Of a DNA stretch of 64,000 nucleotides, positions 1-12,095 are shown piece after piece. Each line of letters opens with the position of its first letter. Position 1 is the first letter of the stretch. The notes below the pieces were generated by a model. The model saw nothing but the letters and a program-made list of their open reading frames with translations. It ran no database searches and was not told the origin of the DNA. This DNA is from Zantedeschia hybrid cultivar (taxonomy: Eukaryota; Streptophyta; Magnoliopsida; Alismatales; Araceae). The stretch lies in NCBI GenBank assembly GCA_030544215.1, contig JARZZO010000013.1, forward strand, positions 49,061,196-49,125,195. Reading direction: 5' to 3'. The position numbers and the translations under genes were made by a program.

Positions 1-285
1 AAGTTATTAACCCAAAACTAAGCTACGTACCTTATCCTCCCAGGATAACCCAGTATTCTTCAAACTAAAACCTTACCCATCCAGGACTAACCCGTTCCCA
101 AGGGCTACACCAGGTTAGCCTGTCCTCCAACCAAACTGCTACCCACACGGCCAAAGAGTCTGGCCAACACCAGAAGCAACGCAGGCCAAACGCCCAACTG
201 CAACCACATCCACAGCAGCGAGGCGAAGCGCAGACGGCAGCTAAGCCCGCAGGAATGCAGCTGGAAGAGGCCCGCCGGTCGTCGA
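1..285. other. 3' flank of the RALF-like gene
   Basis: No gene is supported here. The stretch lies downstream of the minus-strand RALF-like gene and would hold its 3' untranslated region. Open frames in it overlap each other on both strands and match no family I recognise. Confidence 0.5.
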
Positions 286-636
286 TCAGTGGCGACACCT
301 GTAGTAATCCTCGCACCCCCGGCTATGGGGGTGGACGGCATGCACGAGGCACCCGTGGCCCTGCGTGTAGGGCGCTCCCCGCGGGTTCTCGCACGCCGGC
401 CGTTCGAGCACTCGGTAGTCGATGTAGTTCGCCGAGTACGCCAGCACTCGCCGGGCCGTCTCTGACTCCATCTGCCACTCCTCCACCGCACCCCCTCCTT
501 GGAGGCACTCGGTGGTGGACCCGTTGCAGGCGCCCGCCGCTGCGGTGGCGACGTGGTGGGGCGCGGGGCTCACCGCAAGCAGGAGGATGCAGAGGAATGG
601 GATCTTCCACCGGCAGGCAACAGCGGTGGCGCCCAT
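286..636 (-). CDS. RALF-like secreted signalling peptide precursor
   Basis: Single-exon precursor of 116 residues. RALF peptides are cysteine-rich apoplastic ligands of CrRLK1L receptor kinases (FERONIA type) that change extracellular pH and growth. Residues about 10-33 are a hydrophobic signal peptide. An RRVL motif at 62-65 matches the dibasic site cut by site-1 subtilase in RALF precursors. The mature part begins near 66 and has a YIDY motif at 71-74, in the place of the receptor-binding YISY motif. Four cysteines at 82, 96, 108 and 114 match the RALF pattern, including the RGC and YRCR ends. The length is typical of RALF precursors. The spacing between the first two cysteines and the serine-to-aspartate change in YISY mark a divergent member. 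The ATG at 634-636 is chosen because it precedes the signal peptide directly. No neighbour shows a functional link. Confidence 0.88.
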   Translation of the reverse strand: MGATAVACRWKIPFLCILLLAVSPAPHHVATAAAGACNGSTTECLQGGGAVEEWQMESETARRVLAYSANYIDYRVLERPACENPRGAPYTQGHGCLVHAVHPHSRGCEDYYRCRH

Positions 637-1990
637 GACTGCCTGCTCTCCTCTCCTCCTCTCTTCTCTTCTCTTCCCTTTACGTCCTTCCTTTCCTGTT
701 GGCTGCGACCTCTATCTATCCTGTTAGAGGTGGGAGAGGGAGGGCAGGACAAAACCTCTATTATTGGTGTGGGCTTGGTTGCTGCCTCTTACTATAGATC
801 CGTGAAGCAGCACCACCGAAGGTTGTTTGGTCTGTCTAAAATATTGTAAATGACAGTAAAATAGTATTTTTTATATTTAAATCATTATATTATTATTTTA
901 TATTATTTTTATATGTTTAGAGTGTTGTAAAAAATTTTACTCTCAAATCACTGTAAAAATCTTCAGGCTGAGGTTTTAAAGTTGATGAATTCAAGATTAA
1001 AAATTTTATTTTTTGCTAATTTTAAAAATTAAAACTGACGGTTTAATTTTTTTTATTATAATACTTTACCACGTGCCGAATTGACCCAAAGTCTCGTTCT
1101 GGGCCGAGGCCCTTGTGGAGGTGTGCGTTAATGGAAAAGAAGGGTAATCTTATTTGTATTCTTTTGCCATACTTTTCAAAATATCTTTTCACTGTTTCAC
1201 ATCATGTCAATCATTAACTCGTTCGTAGCATGGGCTTCGCACATGTACTTCCTTTAAAAGGATATTTATTTAAAATTTAATAATATACAAAACATCTAAA
1301 GTGTATCACCTAGGAAAATATATTTCATATTTTGTTTAATTTATTAGGATAATTTGTATCATAATATCTAAAGATTTTGATGAAATTTAATACATTATAA
1401 TGAAATTTATTATTATTTTCATTAATATGCATATCATTGAAATTTGGAGGTTGCTATTGGATTAAAATGCTTTATAAAGCTAATAAACAAATGCTACGAA
1501 GAAGAAAAATTGGCAATAGAATTACATATTTAAAAAGTTCACGAAACTCTGGTTATGTGAAAATTGCCTAGTACAATATTCAAGACTCAATTCTTTCCAA
1601 TTTTTGGCCTATAACTCTAGCATTTGATTTTACCATATTGCTGATTTTCAATATGAGGACATCTATGTGAGCATATTCTAATGAAGTTTCTTTTATTACT
1701 AAATGTTTTCTTGTCTCCATTATCACTTCTGATGTTTTCCTGTTTCAAAAAATTAGTCCTTCATATAAGTTACCATAATAGTGAAAGTAAAAGTTTTACT
1801 TCCATATGGATATATAGGATGTGTTCAAGGTACTTTATAACAAAAATGCAATTCATATTATATAAGTAGATCGTTGATGCCCGTAAGAACATGTTTTTTT
1901 TTTTTTTTTTTTGTTCATTTATTCATGGACAAACAGCTCGAATAAAAGAGACGGTGATACAGTACGCATTACTCATCCAAATCAGCCAAT
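637..1990. other. Intergenic, AT-rich spacer between divergent genes
   Basis: Spacer between the minus-strand RALF gene and the plus-strand longin gene, so it contains both promoters. Near 785-795 there is a weak TATA-like CTATAGTA on the minus strand, about 150 bp before the RALF start codon. From about 840 to 1900 the sequence is AT-rich with homopolymer runs and no coding signal. Confidence 0.5.
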
Positions 1991-2167
1991 TCCATCTGTG
2001 GGCCGGACCCATTTGTCTAGCCTATAGGGCCCAATAAATGTCGGCCTGCGTCACGCGTTGGTCCAAGGGACCCATTTGGCGAGCGTAGGCAGCTTAACTC
2101 GTCGCCCCCCTCCTCAGCTGCTCCGTGCTTCTGCTTCCCCCGTTCTCGTTTCTACGACGCCTCCGAG
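1991..2167 (+). promoter_or_regulatory. Probable TATA-less promoter and leader of the longin gene
   Basis: The stretch has two site-II-like elements: TGGGCC near 2000 and its inverse GGGCCC near 2027. These motifs are common in promoters of plant housekeeping genes. A GC-rich leader then runs to the ATG at 2168. No TATA box is evident. The position just upstream of exon 1 supports the call; the start site itself cannot be seen. Confidence 0.45.
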
Positions 2168-5100
2168 ATGCTGCTCGCCGTTCTCTTCTCCAACACCGAA
2201 GGCAACATCCTGATCGAGCGGTACGATCCGATCTCCCTCCTCCTCCCCCATCCCAGGTTCCATTTCGCTCTTAGATTTTTGGAAGAATCTGAATTGGAAA
2301 GCAAGAAACCAGTCGGGAATCTGGATTTTTGTTTCGTGGTGTGGATCTGCTCCTCTACGGAGCAGGCAGAACCATGGCGGCGTCTCTAGGGCTTGTGTTT
2401 TGGTGCGTCTTCGTATGCTGGATGGTATAGAGGAAGCGGATGCCTTCCATATGGAGCTTAGAATTTACCTGTTGAAATTGTTGTTTCCCTCATTGTGATG
2501 CGTGTGCGTCACGACTATTGTTCTTTGAAGTTAATGCTTTAAAGTTTCTTCATGTTTAGGAGAAATTTCGATCAAATTGGACCCTTCCGGCTTTTGTTTT
2601 CTAGGTCACGGATTACCTTGATGTTGCTTGTCAGTCGTTCGCGTGGGAGAAGGCCACGCTGTTGGTGTAGATCTTTCTCGGTTTCTGATTAGCGCTTCAG
2701 ATGATGATTTGATAGTCTATCCTGGTTGTTGGATTGGCAATCCCGCACGATGTAGAGGAAACTGCTGGTTAATTCTGTTGATGGAGAATTCTTTTCTAAC
2801 TGATCGTGCAGATACCTGCCAAGTGCTGTGTGGATGTGCAAATGTCTGTTTCTGATGGGTCATAACCTGTTTACCATCTTTACGATGTTGTTGTTTATAT
2901 TAATCTGCTTTGAGATAGTACTTTACTAGATAGATACACAATGATGTCTTATAACCAGTGGTAAACACCTTATTTAGCTTTCTGGTTTCTGTGCCTGCTA
3001 TGGTTCTTGTACCATTATTTTGAGTTCGCATGATTGGGCTCTTTAGAGTGGGCCTTCTGTTCTGAAGTTTTTGTTCTGCTATTTTTGTCTATAGAGTAAA
3101 TGGGGACTTTGATTTCAGTGTTTATGACATAGTATTGATCTTTACCATTATGATCTCCTGGAAATGATTTCAGGGGCACAGTCTCTCTGTGTGCGTGGCA
3201 TAAGAAGCATTTTGAATGTGAAGCAGAGTGAGAATGGGACGGTCTGAATCCTGTAGTAGGCATGGATGGCAGTACCGGCCGATACCGGTACCCGATACTT
3301 GTAAAGGGTATCGGCCGATACCGGCCAATACTGGGCCGGTACCGGTACCCACCGATACGGGTACCGGTACCGGTACTGCCATCCCTGGCAGTAGGTGTAG
3401 TTTTGGTTACAGATGATGACACTAGAACAAGCCATGAGTGCATAAAGTAACTTCAAATGTCTTAAACATTGAATCACGGGTCTTAGGTTAACACGTTCTG
3501 GGAAAGGTTTTGATTCTCAAAATATTACTTTATACTATTGTGGTTTGAGAATTGATGTTGCAGTATCCCAAAAAAAGGCACAATTTCTCCATCCATCAAT
3601 TTAATCATTTTGAAAGTTGGAAAGCATACGTCTACAGTGTATTAGCTAAATTAAGTAGAAGATACAAATTTCTAATAGAAAATAAGGCATTTATCCTGTG
3701 GTTGCAGTAGTTTGGAGCTCATTCCTCATGATGCATGGTACTGAATAAATAACTCTTTAGTTACATAATATACCAAACTGAATTTCATCAATTATTGCTA
3801 TACATATGGGGAGTTGGATGCTATTATTGCTATGCATGTGCGGAACTAGATGCTATACAGTTTGGAGAGGAAATTGAACGATGTATTTGTTAAATATGGA
3901 AATGCCACTGTGAAAACAGGATTGATGTTGTGCATGTCTTACCTCTGCCCAGGAGTACAAGATTTCAATGGTTAGGTATGAGCTAACATGGTAGCTTTTC
4001 CTCCTTGGATACCTCTCTAAACATCAAATGGCAAAGTTGGATCACCATATGTTAGAAAAATCTAAACAGAGTGAGCTGTTAAAGGCATCTAAGAAAAATC
4101 CAGATCTCAATCTTACAATAAGAAGAAAAGGACAAAAACTATAGTCAAATTCAACATTTAACTCTGTTCCTTTCATGCATGGTACTGAATAAATAAATGT
4201 GTTATTGCATAATCCATCAAGTTGAATTTCATCAATACAGTTTGAAGAGGTAACTGATTGCATTTGCTAAGCATGAGAGTACCACCGTAAAGATAGGATT
4301 GATGTCGTGCGTGGTCTTAGTTATGCCCAGGAGCGTGACATTTCAGCAGATAGGCACCATGCAAACTGATAGTTTTACCTTTTTGAATAGATCTCTGAAT
4401 GACGAATGGTACAGTTGGTCACCATATGGTAAAATATCTGAATAGAGTGAGCTGCTAAGTATGAGCCTCTCATGCTTAGCTGGTCCCAAGTCCGGATAAA
4501 GGAAGAGGGTGGCGGTAGGTGACAGTCAACGTAAAAATCTTGTTACATCTCATGATATGTATTCAATCAAAATTAACATTGGGGCGTCCTACTTACGATA
4601 CATTGCACCGAAGCCTAGGTTTAGTGAGAAATAGGCATGGGTGGAAGAGTGCAGGTAAAGAAGCTAGTTTATGAAACCGAATAGAGAATAAGACATATGA
4701 CAAACTTAGAGAATAATATATGTTATTATAGAAAGAATTCTAATAAAGTGCATGTTGAGGGGAGGATCAGAGTAGGTACTTGGAATATCGGTTCTCTTAC
4801 AAGAAAGTTGATGAAATCTGTTGACACTATAGAGAGAAGAAAAGTCAATATTATTTGCATTCAATTGACTAAATGGGTAGGAGAGTAAAATAAGGAAGTG
4901 GAAAATATAGATTACAAATTGTGGTATACAAGAAATGAGAAAAATAAGAATTGATAGGTATTATTATTGATAAGACTTTGAATGATGCAGTGGCAGCAGT
5001 GAGGAGAGTAGGAGATAGGATTATCTTAGTGCAATTAATTATAGAGGGCGATGCGATTAGTATAGTTAGTGTCTATATTCTACAAGTTGGATTAGATAGT

Positions 5101-8100
5101 GAGAGTAAAACGGAGATCTTGGGAGGATATGGATGACCTTATACAGAGCATATCAAATGAAGAGAATATTTTTATTTTGGTGGGGACCTTAATAGGCATG
5201 TAGGAAGTGAACGTTAGGGTTATGAGAAGGTTTATGGAAGTTTTGGCTTTGGCACTAGAAATGAGGAGGAAAAAAGCATCATCGATTTTACTATGGCCTA
5301 CGACCCTATACAAGCAAATATCCACTTTATAAAAAAGGGAATCTCATTTAGTAACTTTTAAAAGTGGACAAAATAGAAGTCAAATTGACTTCCTTTTCAC
5401 AAGGAAGACAAATCGCACTTTATGCAAATATTGCAAAGTTATCCCTAGAGAGGACTTAATAAGTCAACATGAGTTAGTGGTCTTAGATATTAAAATTAAG
5501 AGGTGGTCGGGTACGTTTAGAAGAAAGACTGTTGTTAGAATAAGGTAGTAGGAATTAAAGGGATGAAGCAAGTGATGTTTAAAAATGAACTTCTCAGTAT
5601 AGATGATTGGAAGTCGGTTTTAGAGGCCAATGCTATGTTCGGAGAGTCTAAAGGATATGTATGGCTCACCTGCGAAGGAGAGGTGGTAGTAGGATGAGGA
5701 GGTACAAAAGACAGTGAAGAGTAAACGAGAATAGTATAAAAGATTGTCAAAGTATGATAATAATAAGGCTTATGAACAATACAAGATAGCAAAAAATGTA
5801 GCAAAAAAGGCCATTAGTCGGGTAAGAGCTCAGGCCTTTGAAAAGATGTATGAGAAATTTGGAATTAAGGAAAGCGAAAAAGATATTTATAGATTGGCAA
5901 GGATGAGAGAGAAAAGATGTTGGGATCTTAACCAAGTTATGTACATCAAGGATAGTAATGGAAAAGTTTTGGTGAAAGATGAGGACATCGAAGAAAAGTG
6001 CAGAAGCTATTTTGATAATTTTTTTAGTAATAATCATAGTGGAAATATGGTAGGCATAGAATGTACAACAAAGCGTAATGTGAACTATACTAGGAGAATT
6101 AGATTTTACAAGAGAGCGTAATGTGAACTATATTAGGATGATTAGATTTTTGGAAATCAAGGAAGTATTCAAGAGGATGAAAGTAGGTAAAGTTTGTGGC
6201 CCTTATGGAATTCTTATTGAAGTATGAAAATATTTAGAAGATATAGAAGTGGAATGGTTAATCCGACTGTTTAACAAGATCCTAGTCTTTGATAAAATGC
6301 CAGATGAATAGAAGAAGTACCTATTTTCAAAAACAAATGAGACGTCTAGAGTTGTTTAAACTATAGAGGAATTAAGATTATGAGTCATACTATGAAACTG
6401 TGGGAGAGAGTTGTGTAACATTGTTTACGTTGTGACACAACTATCTCGGCCAACTAATTCGACTTTATGCTGGGTCGATCAACCATGGAAACTATCTTCC
6501 TCATTAGAAGCTTGATGGAGAAATATAGAGATATGAAGAAAGATCTACGTATAGTATTCATCGGTTTGGAAAAGGCTTATGATAGAATTTCAAGAGATGT
6601 CTTGTGGTGGGTGTTGGAACGCAAGATGATATTTACCAAGGTAGGCCAACTCGGTTCGGGTCGGATCGGATTGCCCAGTCCGCTCGGAAACCGGGCGGTC
6701 TGATCCGACCCCGAGTCCCGACCCAGCGATCCCGTCCCGAGATCGCTGGGATCGGGTTGGGTCGGCCGGATCGAGCGACCCGGGCCCGGGTCGAACCGGT
6801 CCGGCTGACCCCAACCCCCAACGGCTAGTTCTGAACTAGCCGTTGGGGTAACCGTTGGGAATCCATTCAAATGGGTTCCCAATGGCTAGAAAGGGCTTCT
6901 AAGCCCCTTCAAGTCCCTATAAAACCCCCCCATACCCTTCTCTCCCTCATTCACACAAATTCTAATTTTTTCTCTTTCTCAAAAATTTCTTTCTCTCTCT
7001 CTAAGCTCTCATATTCTCTCAAAGACTCAAACTCAAAGCTCTCGCTCTCTAAAGGACGGATGGATGGACTACATCAAATTTATGTCCCCCCTATGTATTG
7101 TATTCAAGTTTTTTTCAAAGTTAATAAAATTTCAAGGGCTTACCCGAGGTCCTAGATAAGTTTCGGGTAAATATATTTTTTTCTGATTTTTTAGAATTTT
7201 TTTTCTATTTTTTGGACCTATTTTTTATTTTTTTTATTTTTTTAAAATTGAATTGGCCAGACCAGTCCAGGATCGGATCGGATCGGCCGATCCACTCGGT
7301 CAGGACCAGATTGATCCGAGTCCGATCCCCAAGTTAGCCTACTTTGATATTTACTAGGTACGTACAAATATTAAAAGACATATATGAAGGAGCACTTACT
7401 AGTGTCCGCACAGTTGGAGGAGAAACAAGATATTTCCTTATTTCAGTTGGAGTGCATCAAAGATCAGCAGTAAGTTCTTACCTTTTGTATTAGTTATAAA
7501 TGATTTAACAAAGGATATACAAGAGGACATTCCGTGGTATATGATGTTTGCGGATGATATTGTGTTGATAGATGAGACGCAAGAAGGAATTAATAGAAAA
7601 TTAGAACTTTGGAGGAGCACCTTATAGTCTAAAGACTTCAGGTTAAATAGACTAAGACAAAATATATGCATTGTAAATTTAGTTGAAGGTCGGATGGGCG
7701 AAAATGAGAAAGTTAACTTGGATAGATGGCAATATCTCAAAGTATCTATTTCAAATATCTTGGTTCGATTCTACAAGAAGATTGAGGGTGCGAGGAGGAT
7801 ATTAGCCATAAGATTAAAGCATGATGGGTGAAGTGGAGACTTGCCACAGAATCATGTGCGACCGTAAGATCCTAATAAAATTAAAAAGAAAAATTCTATT
7901 GTACGGCGATAAGACCTGTAATGTTGTATGGTAGCCAGTGTTGGGCGATGAAGGGATAACATGTCTCTAAGATATGTGTTGCCGAGATGAGAATGTTTAG
8001 GTGGATGTGCAGATATATTAGGCTAGATAAAATTCGTAATTAGTATATTAGAGAAGGGGTGGGAGTGTTGTCAATTGAGAACAAATTGAGAGAAGGGAGA

Positions 8101-9693
8101 TTGAGATTATTTGGGCATATTAGGCGTAAACCTAGGAAAACTCTAGTTAGAAAAGTGAAGTATATTATGATAGAGTAAGGGAAAAAAGGAAGGGGTAAAT
8201 CTAGATTAACTTGGAAGAAGGTAGTACAATATGATTTAGAGGTTTTAAACCTTTCAAAAGAGGTAGTCCAAATCATTTAGAGTGGAGACAGAGAATCTAT
8301 ATAACCGACCCCAATTAATTTGGAATTAAGGTTTAGTTGAGTTGAGTTGAGAGTGAACTGCTAAAGGCATAAAGAAAAAACAGATCTCAACTTTTTGATC
8401 AGAAAAGGGAACAAAACTGTTCATAATGGCTTCTCAGTAATTATTGCACTCTAAAACTGATCTCAGCAAATTTCCTATTTTTATAAATTAAAAAAAAATA
8501 CTGTGATCATCTAACTGCAATTGATTGTAATGACTTCAATATTATGTTTCCCTAGGTTTACTGATTGTTTCTAGCATGTTTCAGGTTTCATGGAGTTCCT
8601 GCAGAGGAGCGGCTGCATTGGCGATCTTTCCTTGTAAAGCTGGGTGCAGATAATCTCAAAGGAGCAAAAAATGAAGAGCTTTTTGTTGCTTCTCACAAGT
8701 ATGTAGTAGCTCCATATCAGACAACAGTTTTAATGCCTGTGTTATGATATATTGAGCAAGCATGCCTTTTTTATTTTCTTCCTCAAGAAAAGGACATTTA
8801 GCATGTCTTGTGGGAGATTAAATTATTGAGAGTTTTATGCCATGGGAAGCATGGAAGTACTAGACTGATAGTATTTAATAGATCATCAAAATTTTCATAC
8901 AGAATAAAGCTAGAGTTGTCTTAGCTTTTTGGTGTTGTCAAACCAGTTTCGACATATACACCAATTTTGTGTAAGAGAAAGATCACAATGTTGTTTCCAA
9001 ACAAGATAAATGTGATAGATGAATTTAAACTTGTTACAGAGTGAAATAATATCAGCCTTTGGGAGTTGGCTTTACAGATCTAGCTTTCTGACTAGTTTTT
9101 AATATCTCTTGACCCAGAACAAAAATCTATAGTTCAAGACCAAGTCTCTATATTTTCTTCTATTTCCTTCTTGTTAGTCCCTCAGTTTTAGATCACGTTT
9201 GACAGAGGAAGATAATATCACTCAGTCACTCACTCATATTTTTGATAGACTGAGCAGAGCTCTGAAATGCTTGGGATGGCACCCATAGCAGAGTGCTAAA
9301 AGATTTCCAAAATTCTAATTGATGCCATGCTTGAAGACACTGGAATTCAGATACTATTGATTTATGACTATATTTTGTCATTTTCTGATGTTTATCAACT
9401 CTTCTGTAAAGTATATCTCTCACAAATTCACTGTGAAGGTAGCGTAAGTGTCTCTTCAGGGCATAGTTGTTGGCTCTTTGTTGGAATGAATAAACTGTGC
9501 TCAGAACTTTTCCGATGTAATGAAGGCATAGGGCAAAAGTAGCAGCTAACAAGGCATTAAAACTGAAAGTTGATTTATGAAAGGAATAACAGCACAATGA
9601 GGTGAAACTTGCATCGAGTTCATGGGGCACTTGGAATCGCCTCCTCTTCCCCCTTTCTGGGGCAGAGGCCTTCGCCGTAATCAACAATCACCG

Positions 9694-9735
<42 letters not shown>

Positions 9736-12095
9736 AAGAAAAAAAAAAGAAAAAGAAAAACACAGAAAAAAACCCCACTTCCTTCTATTCGTTCTTTTCC
9801 CCCTCCCCTCCCCCACTTGTGTTGAATATATTGTTTTAACTTGAAAAAGAAATTTCGGTTACTCAATATCTTTGATGGTCTAGATTACTATTACTAGATT
9901 GACATTGTGTTGAAAAATAAATCATCAGAGTCAATTTTAATTCCATTACCTCTTATTTTTTATTGTATTCAATTCTATTTATGTCATTCTTATTTTCACA
10001 TTCAGGTCAGTTTATATTGTCTACACAGTTCTTGGGGATGTGTGCGTATATGTTGTTGGCAAGGATGAGTATGATGAACTTGCTTGTGAGTGTACAAACT
10101 TAAATTGTCTTCTTGTTATTCTTGTAGCCTGATAGACTGTTGAAAATTATTGGTTCTCCTTGTTGACAAGTTGTTATGATCAAGTGTTCAAATACGCAAG
10201 TCCTTGATGATCCTTACAGAGCAGCCTGTGGCAACATGAGATTATAATTTGAATGTCATACATTTTTTGCTTTGTCCTTTTCGTCATCATCGTCGTAAGG
10301 ACTTATCCCGTCAATCTAGATTCAGCTTGGGACTTGGAAGTTCAAATCTTGTATATGTTACAGTTTTTTCTGGCCTGTTGTACATATGATCCCAACCCTC
10401 AATTTGCTGTTCCAAAATACTGACATAAACTAATTGATGGATAGGTGGGGAACAGTAAATTGAATCTGGTTTGCTGACAGTGATATCTAACAGATAAAAC
10501 TGCATGTAACAACGTGCAGAACTAAGCATGCATACATTCAATGGGAGATATGTAGAGAAAAAGGGTCAAAAGTAGGGGTGGACACCAGCCGAGCTTGGTA
10601 TGGTGTAGAACTTTTGAATTCAGGCTTGGTTCGAGCACTAATGATGGGCTTGAGCTTAGCTACTTGAGCTGAACGGGGCTTAACGTTGGCTTGTCTCTTG
10701 TGGAGATCCAAGCCAAGCTGAGCTCAAACTTATCAAGCTTTAGTAAACCCAAAATACCTATGAAATTCAATAAAATCAATGTATTTTAAATATTTGGGTT
10801 TGGGCTTGAACCCAAAGAATTTATTGAAGCCCAATGAACCTTAAACTTATTTATATTAATATACAGAAATAATAAAAATAAGTTTTATATTATTAACTTA
10901 CTGGGAAATAATAAAAATAAGTTTTATATTATTAACTTATTGGGATCAGCTTGACTTGGGACGTTTAGCCAAGTCGAGCAAAGCCAAACTCCAGTCAAGC
11001 TAGAGTGGCTCGTGTGCACCTCGGTTCATTGTCAGCCCTAGTGAAAAGAGACGTCAAAAACTTAGAAATGTACCATGCTGCCCAGAAAATTTGGTTGTCA
11101 GGTCCTTTCACCTGGTTAAATATGCAGGCATAGAGTTTCTATTGCTATCGTGTTGCTGATATTCTCTAAACATGGACTACTATTTTATTTGTTAATGTGT
11201 GCTCATGTTTGTACTCCAGTGGCAGAGGTAATATTTGTGATAACGTCCTCCGTGAAGGATGCGTGCGGAAAGCCTCCAACCGAGCGCCTCTTTCTTGACA
11301 AGTATGGAAAGATATGCTTATGTCTGGACGAAATTGTGTGGAAGGTAAAAGGCATACATTTGGGTTTTGTACTGCCATTATTATGTAAGCGTGTGTTTGG
11401 TAAATTTTTAGTTGGAAGCTACTTTCAACATGAAGAATGTTGGGTGAAAGTTGAGAGTGATTATAACTAATTTTGAATAGTTACAAATGTTCGCTAATGA
11501 CCTCATTTTAGTTGGAAGATAAAAAAAAAAACTAAAATACTATATAAATAGCTTCCAGGGTCTAGTGCCCTCCGAAATTCTGTGGAAGCTTAAAAGTTGT
11601 TCCAAATGGATTGTGTGCCAGACACCGCCTACATGCACTTTTGCATTCCCTTTGGCATTATAACAACCAATTTCTTGTTAACCCTTGTATTACTATAGTT
11701 TGAGTAGTCAGACAACAAACTGGGTCTCTGTTTGCACTCTGCAGTTTGTTGTTCGACAAGAGTTTGCTAATTCATAGGAACTAAATTTCTGGAGATGTGT
11801 CCCTGATGTGTCCTTTCTTTCGTTCTTTTTGTCTCCATTTTGATGGGTATTACCTGTTGTTCCATCTCATTTCCTGTACAGAATGCGCATGGGAGATTCT
11901 CTTGAACGTGCACTGTTTTTGGCACTTTTCATATTTCCCTTGCATTCAAGTGCGACTCATCACTTTCATTGATTGTCAATTTGTGTCTCTTATATTGATA
12001 TATATCGTTTTTGAAACGTGAAGGGGATGCTGGAGAACACAGACAAGGACAGAATCAGGAGAATGATTAGGTTAAAGCCACCTAGTGATGTCTGA
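2168..12095 (+). CDS. LOLITA: Longin-domain adaptin-small-subunit-like protein, probable TPLATE complex subunit LOLITA
   Basis: Five exons: 2168-2220, 8585-8698, 10006-10085, 11220-11344 and 12024-12095. All introns are GT-AG and the phases join without a break into 147 residues, a usual size for small adaptin subunits. The protein starts MLLAVLFSNTEGN, a longin/sigma-type first strand, and ends with a charged helix and the tail RLKPPSDV. It matches what I recall of plant proteins labelled SNARE-like superfamily, of which Arabidopsis At1g15370 is LOLITA. LOLITA is the sigma-like small subunit of the TPLATE complex, an adaptor for clathrin-mediated endocytosis at the plasma membrane. The domain class is clear; the LOLITA assignment is from family memory, and another AP small subunit is the alternative. 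Intron 1 is 6,364 bp because of transposon insertions. Upstream site-II elements fit constitutive expression. Confidence 0.85.
3261..3387. mobile_element. 127-bp hAT-type MITE made of GGTACC/CCGATA repeats
   Basis: The ends are CATGGATGGCAGTACCGG and, inverted, CAGGGATGGCAGTACCGG, resembling the CAGGGATG ends of Ac-like hAT elements. An 8-bp target duplication flanks it: GTAGTAGG at 3253-3260 and GCAGTAGG at 3388-3395 (one mismatch). The inside is almost all GGTACCGGTACC and GTATCGGCC motifs, so it is nearly self-complementary. It lies in intron 1 of the longin gene. A sister copy is at 16784-16930. Confidence 0.85.
3735..4430 (+). repeat. Intronic direct duplication, copies A and B
   Basis: Copy A runs from about 3735 to 4140. 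Copy B runs from about 4165 to 4458 and resumes at about 8351-8430 after the LINE. Shared landmarks in the same order are CATGGTACTGAATAAATAA, GAATTTCATCAAT, ACAGTTTG-AGAGG, GGATTGATGT, GCCCAGGAG, CACCATATG, and GAGTGAGCTG followed by a run ending CAGATCTCAA. The copies have diverged by many substitutions and small indels, so the duplication is old and predates the LINE insertion. Confidence 0.7.
4459..8350 (+). mobile_element. Full-size but dead RTE-type LINE retrotransposon
   Basis: The target duplication is GAGTGAGCTGCTAA at 4445-4458 and GAGTGAACTGCTAA at 8351-8364 (13 of 14 bases). The endonuclease start is readable at 4766-4880, with GTWNIGSLT and RRKVNIICIQ motifs. Reverse transcriptase blocks are at 6467-6636 (GRSTMETIFLIRSLMEKY, EKAYDRI) and resume after a nested insertion at 7355-7580, with MFADDIVLIDE as the catalytic box. 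C-terminal blocks with RMFRWMC-like and RLFGHIRRKPR-like motifs follow to about 8280. The tail is a TTGAG repeat at 8335-8350 instead of poly(A), as in plant RTE LINEs. Without the nested element the length is about 3.2 kb, which is full size. Many stops and frameshifts make it non-functional. It occupies intron 1 of the longin gene in the sense direction. Confidence 0.88.
6637..7346. mobile_element. Non-autonomous hAT element (710 bp) nested in the LINE
   Basis: The 8-bp target duplication ATATTTAC is perfect (6629-6636 and 7347-7354). The 14-bp terminal inverted repeats are CAAGGTAGGCCAAC (6637-6650) and, inverted, CAAAGTAGGCTAAC (7333-7346), with two mismatches. Subterminal zones are rich in CGGATCGG/CGGGTCGG motifs, as in many plant hAT elements. 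A TATAAAAC box at about 6917 is followed by a CT-rich leader, like the 5' end of a hAT transposase gene, but no transposase is present. Removing it with one target copy rejoins the LINE reverse transcriptase in frame. Confidence 0.88.
8699..10005. other. Intron 2 of the longin gene
   Basis: Intronic DNA between exons 2 and 3. The only notable content is a 32-base C run at 9694-9725 followed by A-rich sequence and CT-rich sequence. No transposon ends or coding signals are seen. Confidence 0.6.
9694..9737. repeat. 32-base C homopolymer followed by A-rich tract
   Basis: An uninterrupted run of 32 C is followed directly by an A run broken by single G bases. Overlapping proline/glycine reading frames here are products of the homopolymer, not genes. 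The true length is uncertain because such runs are prone to sequencing error. Confidence 0.9.
10573..11040. mobile_element. Non-autonomous hAT element (468 bp) in intron 3
   Basis: The ends are TAGGGGTGGACAC and, inverted, TAGGGCTGACAAT, of the YAGGG hAT class. The 8-bp target duplication is GTCAAAAG at 10565-10572 and GTGAAAAG at 11041-11048 (7 of 8 match). Subterminal regions carry repeated GAGCTTGG/GCTTGAGC-like motifs. There is no coding capacity. It lies between exons 3 and 4 of the longin gene. Confidence 0.82.

Noticed and set aside
3148..3477. Valine/proline/glycine/threonine- or tyrosine/arginine-rich open frames on both strands here and at 16734-17063
   Set aside because: They are translations of the GGTACC-repeat MITEs; every frame is open because the repeat unit is a palindrome with few stop possibilities.
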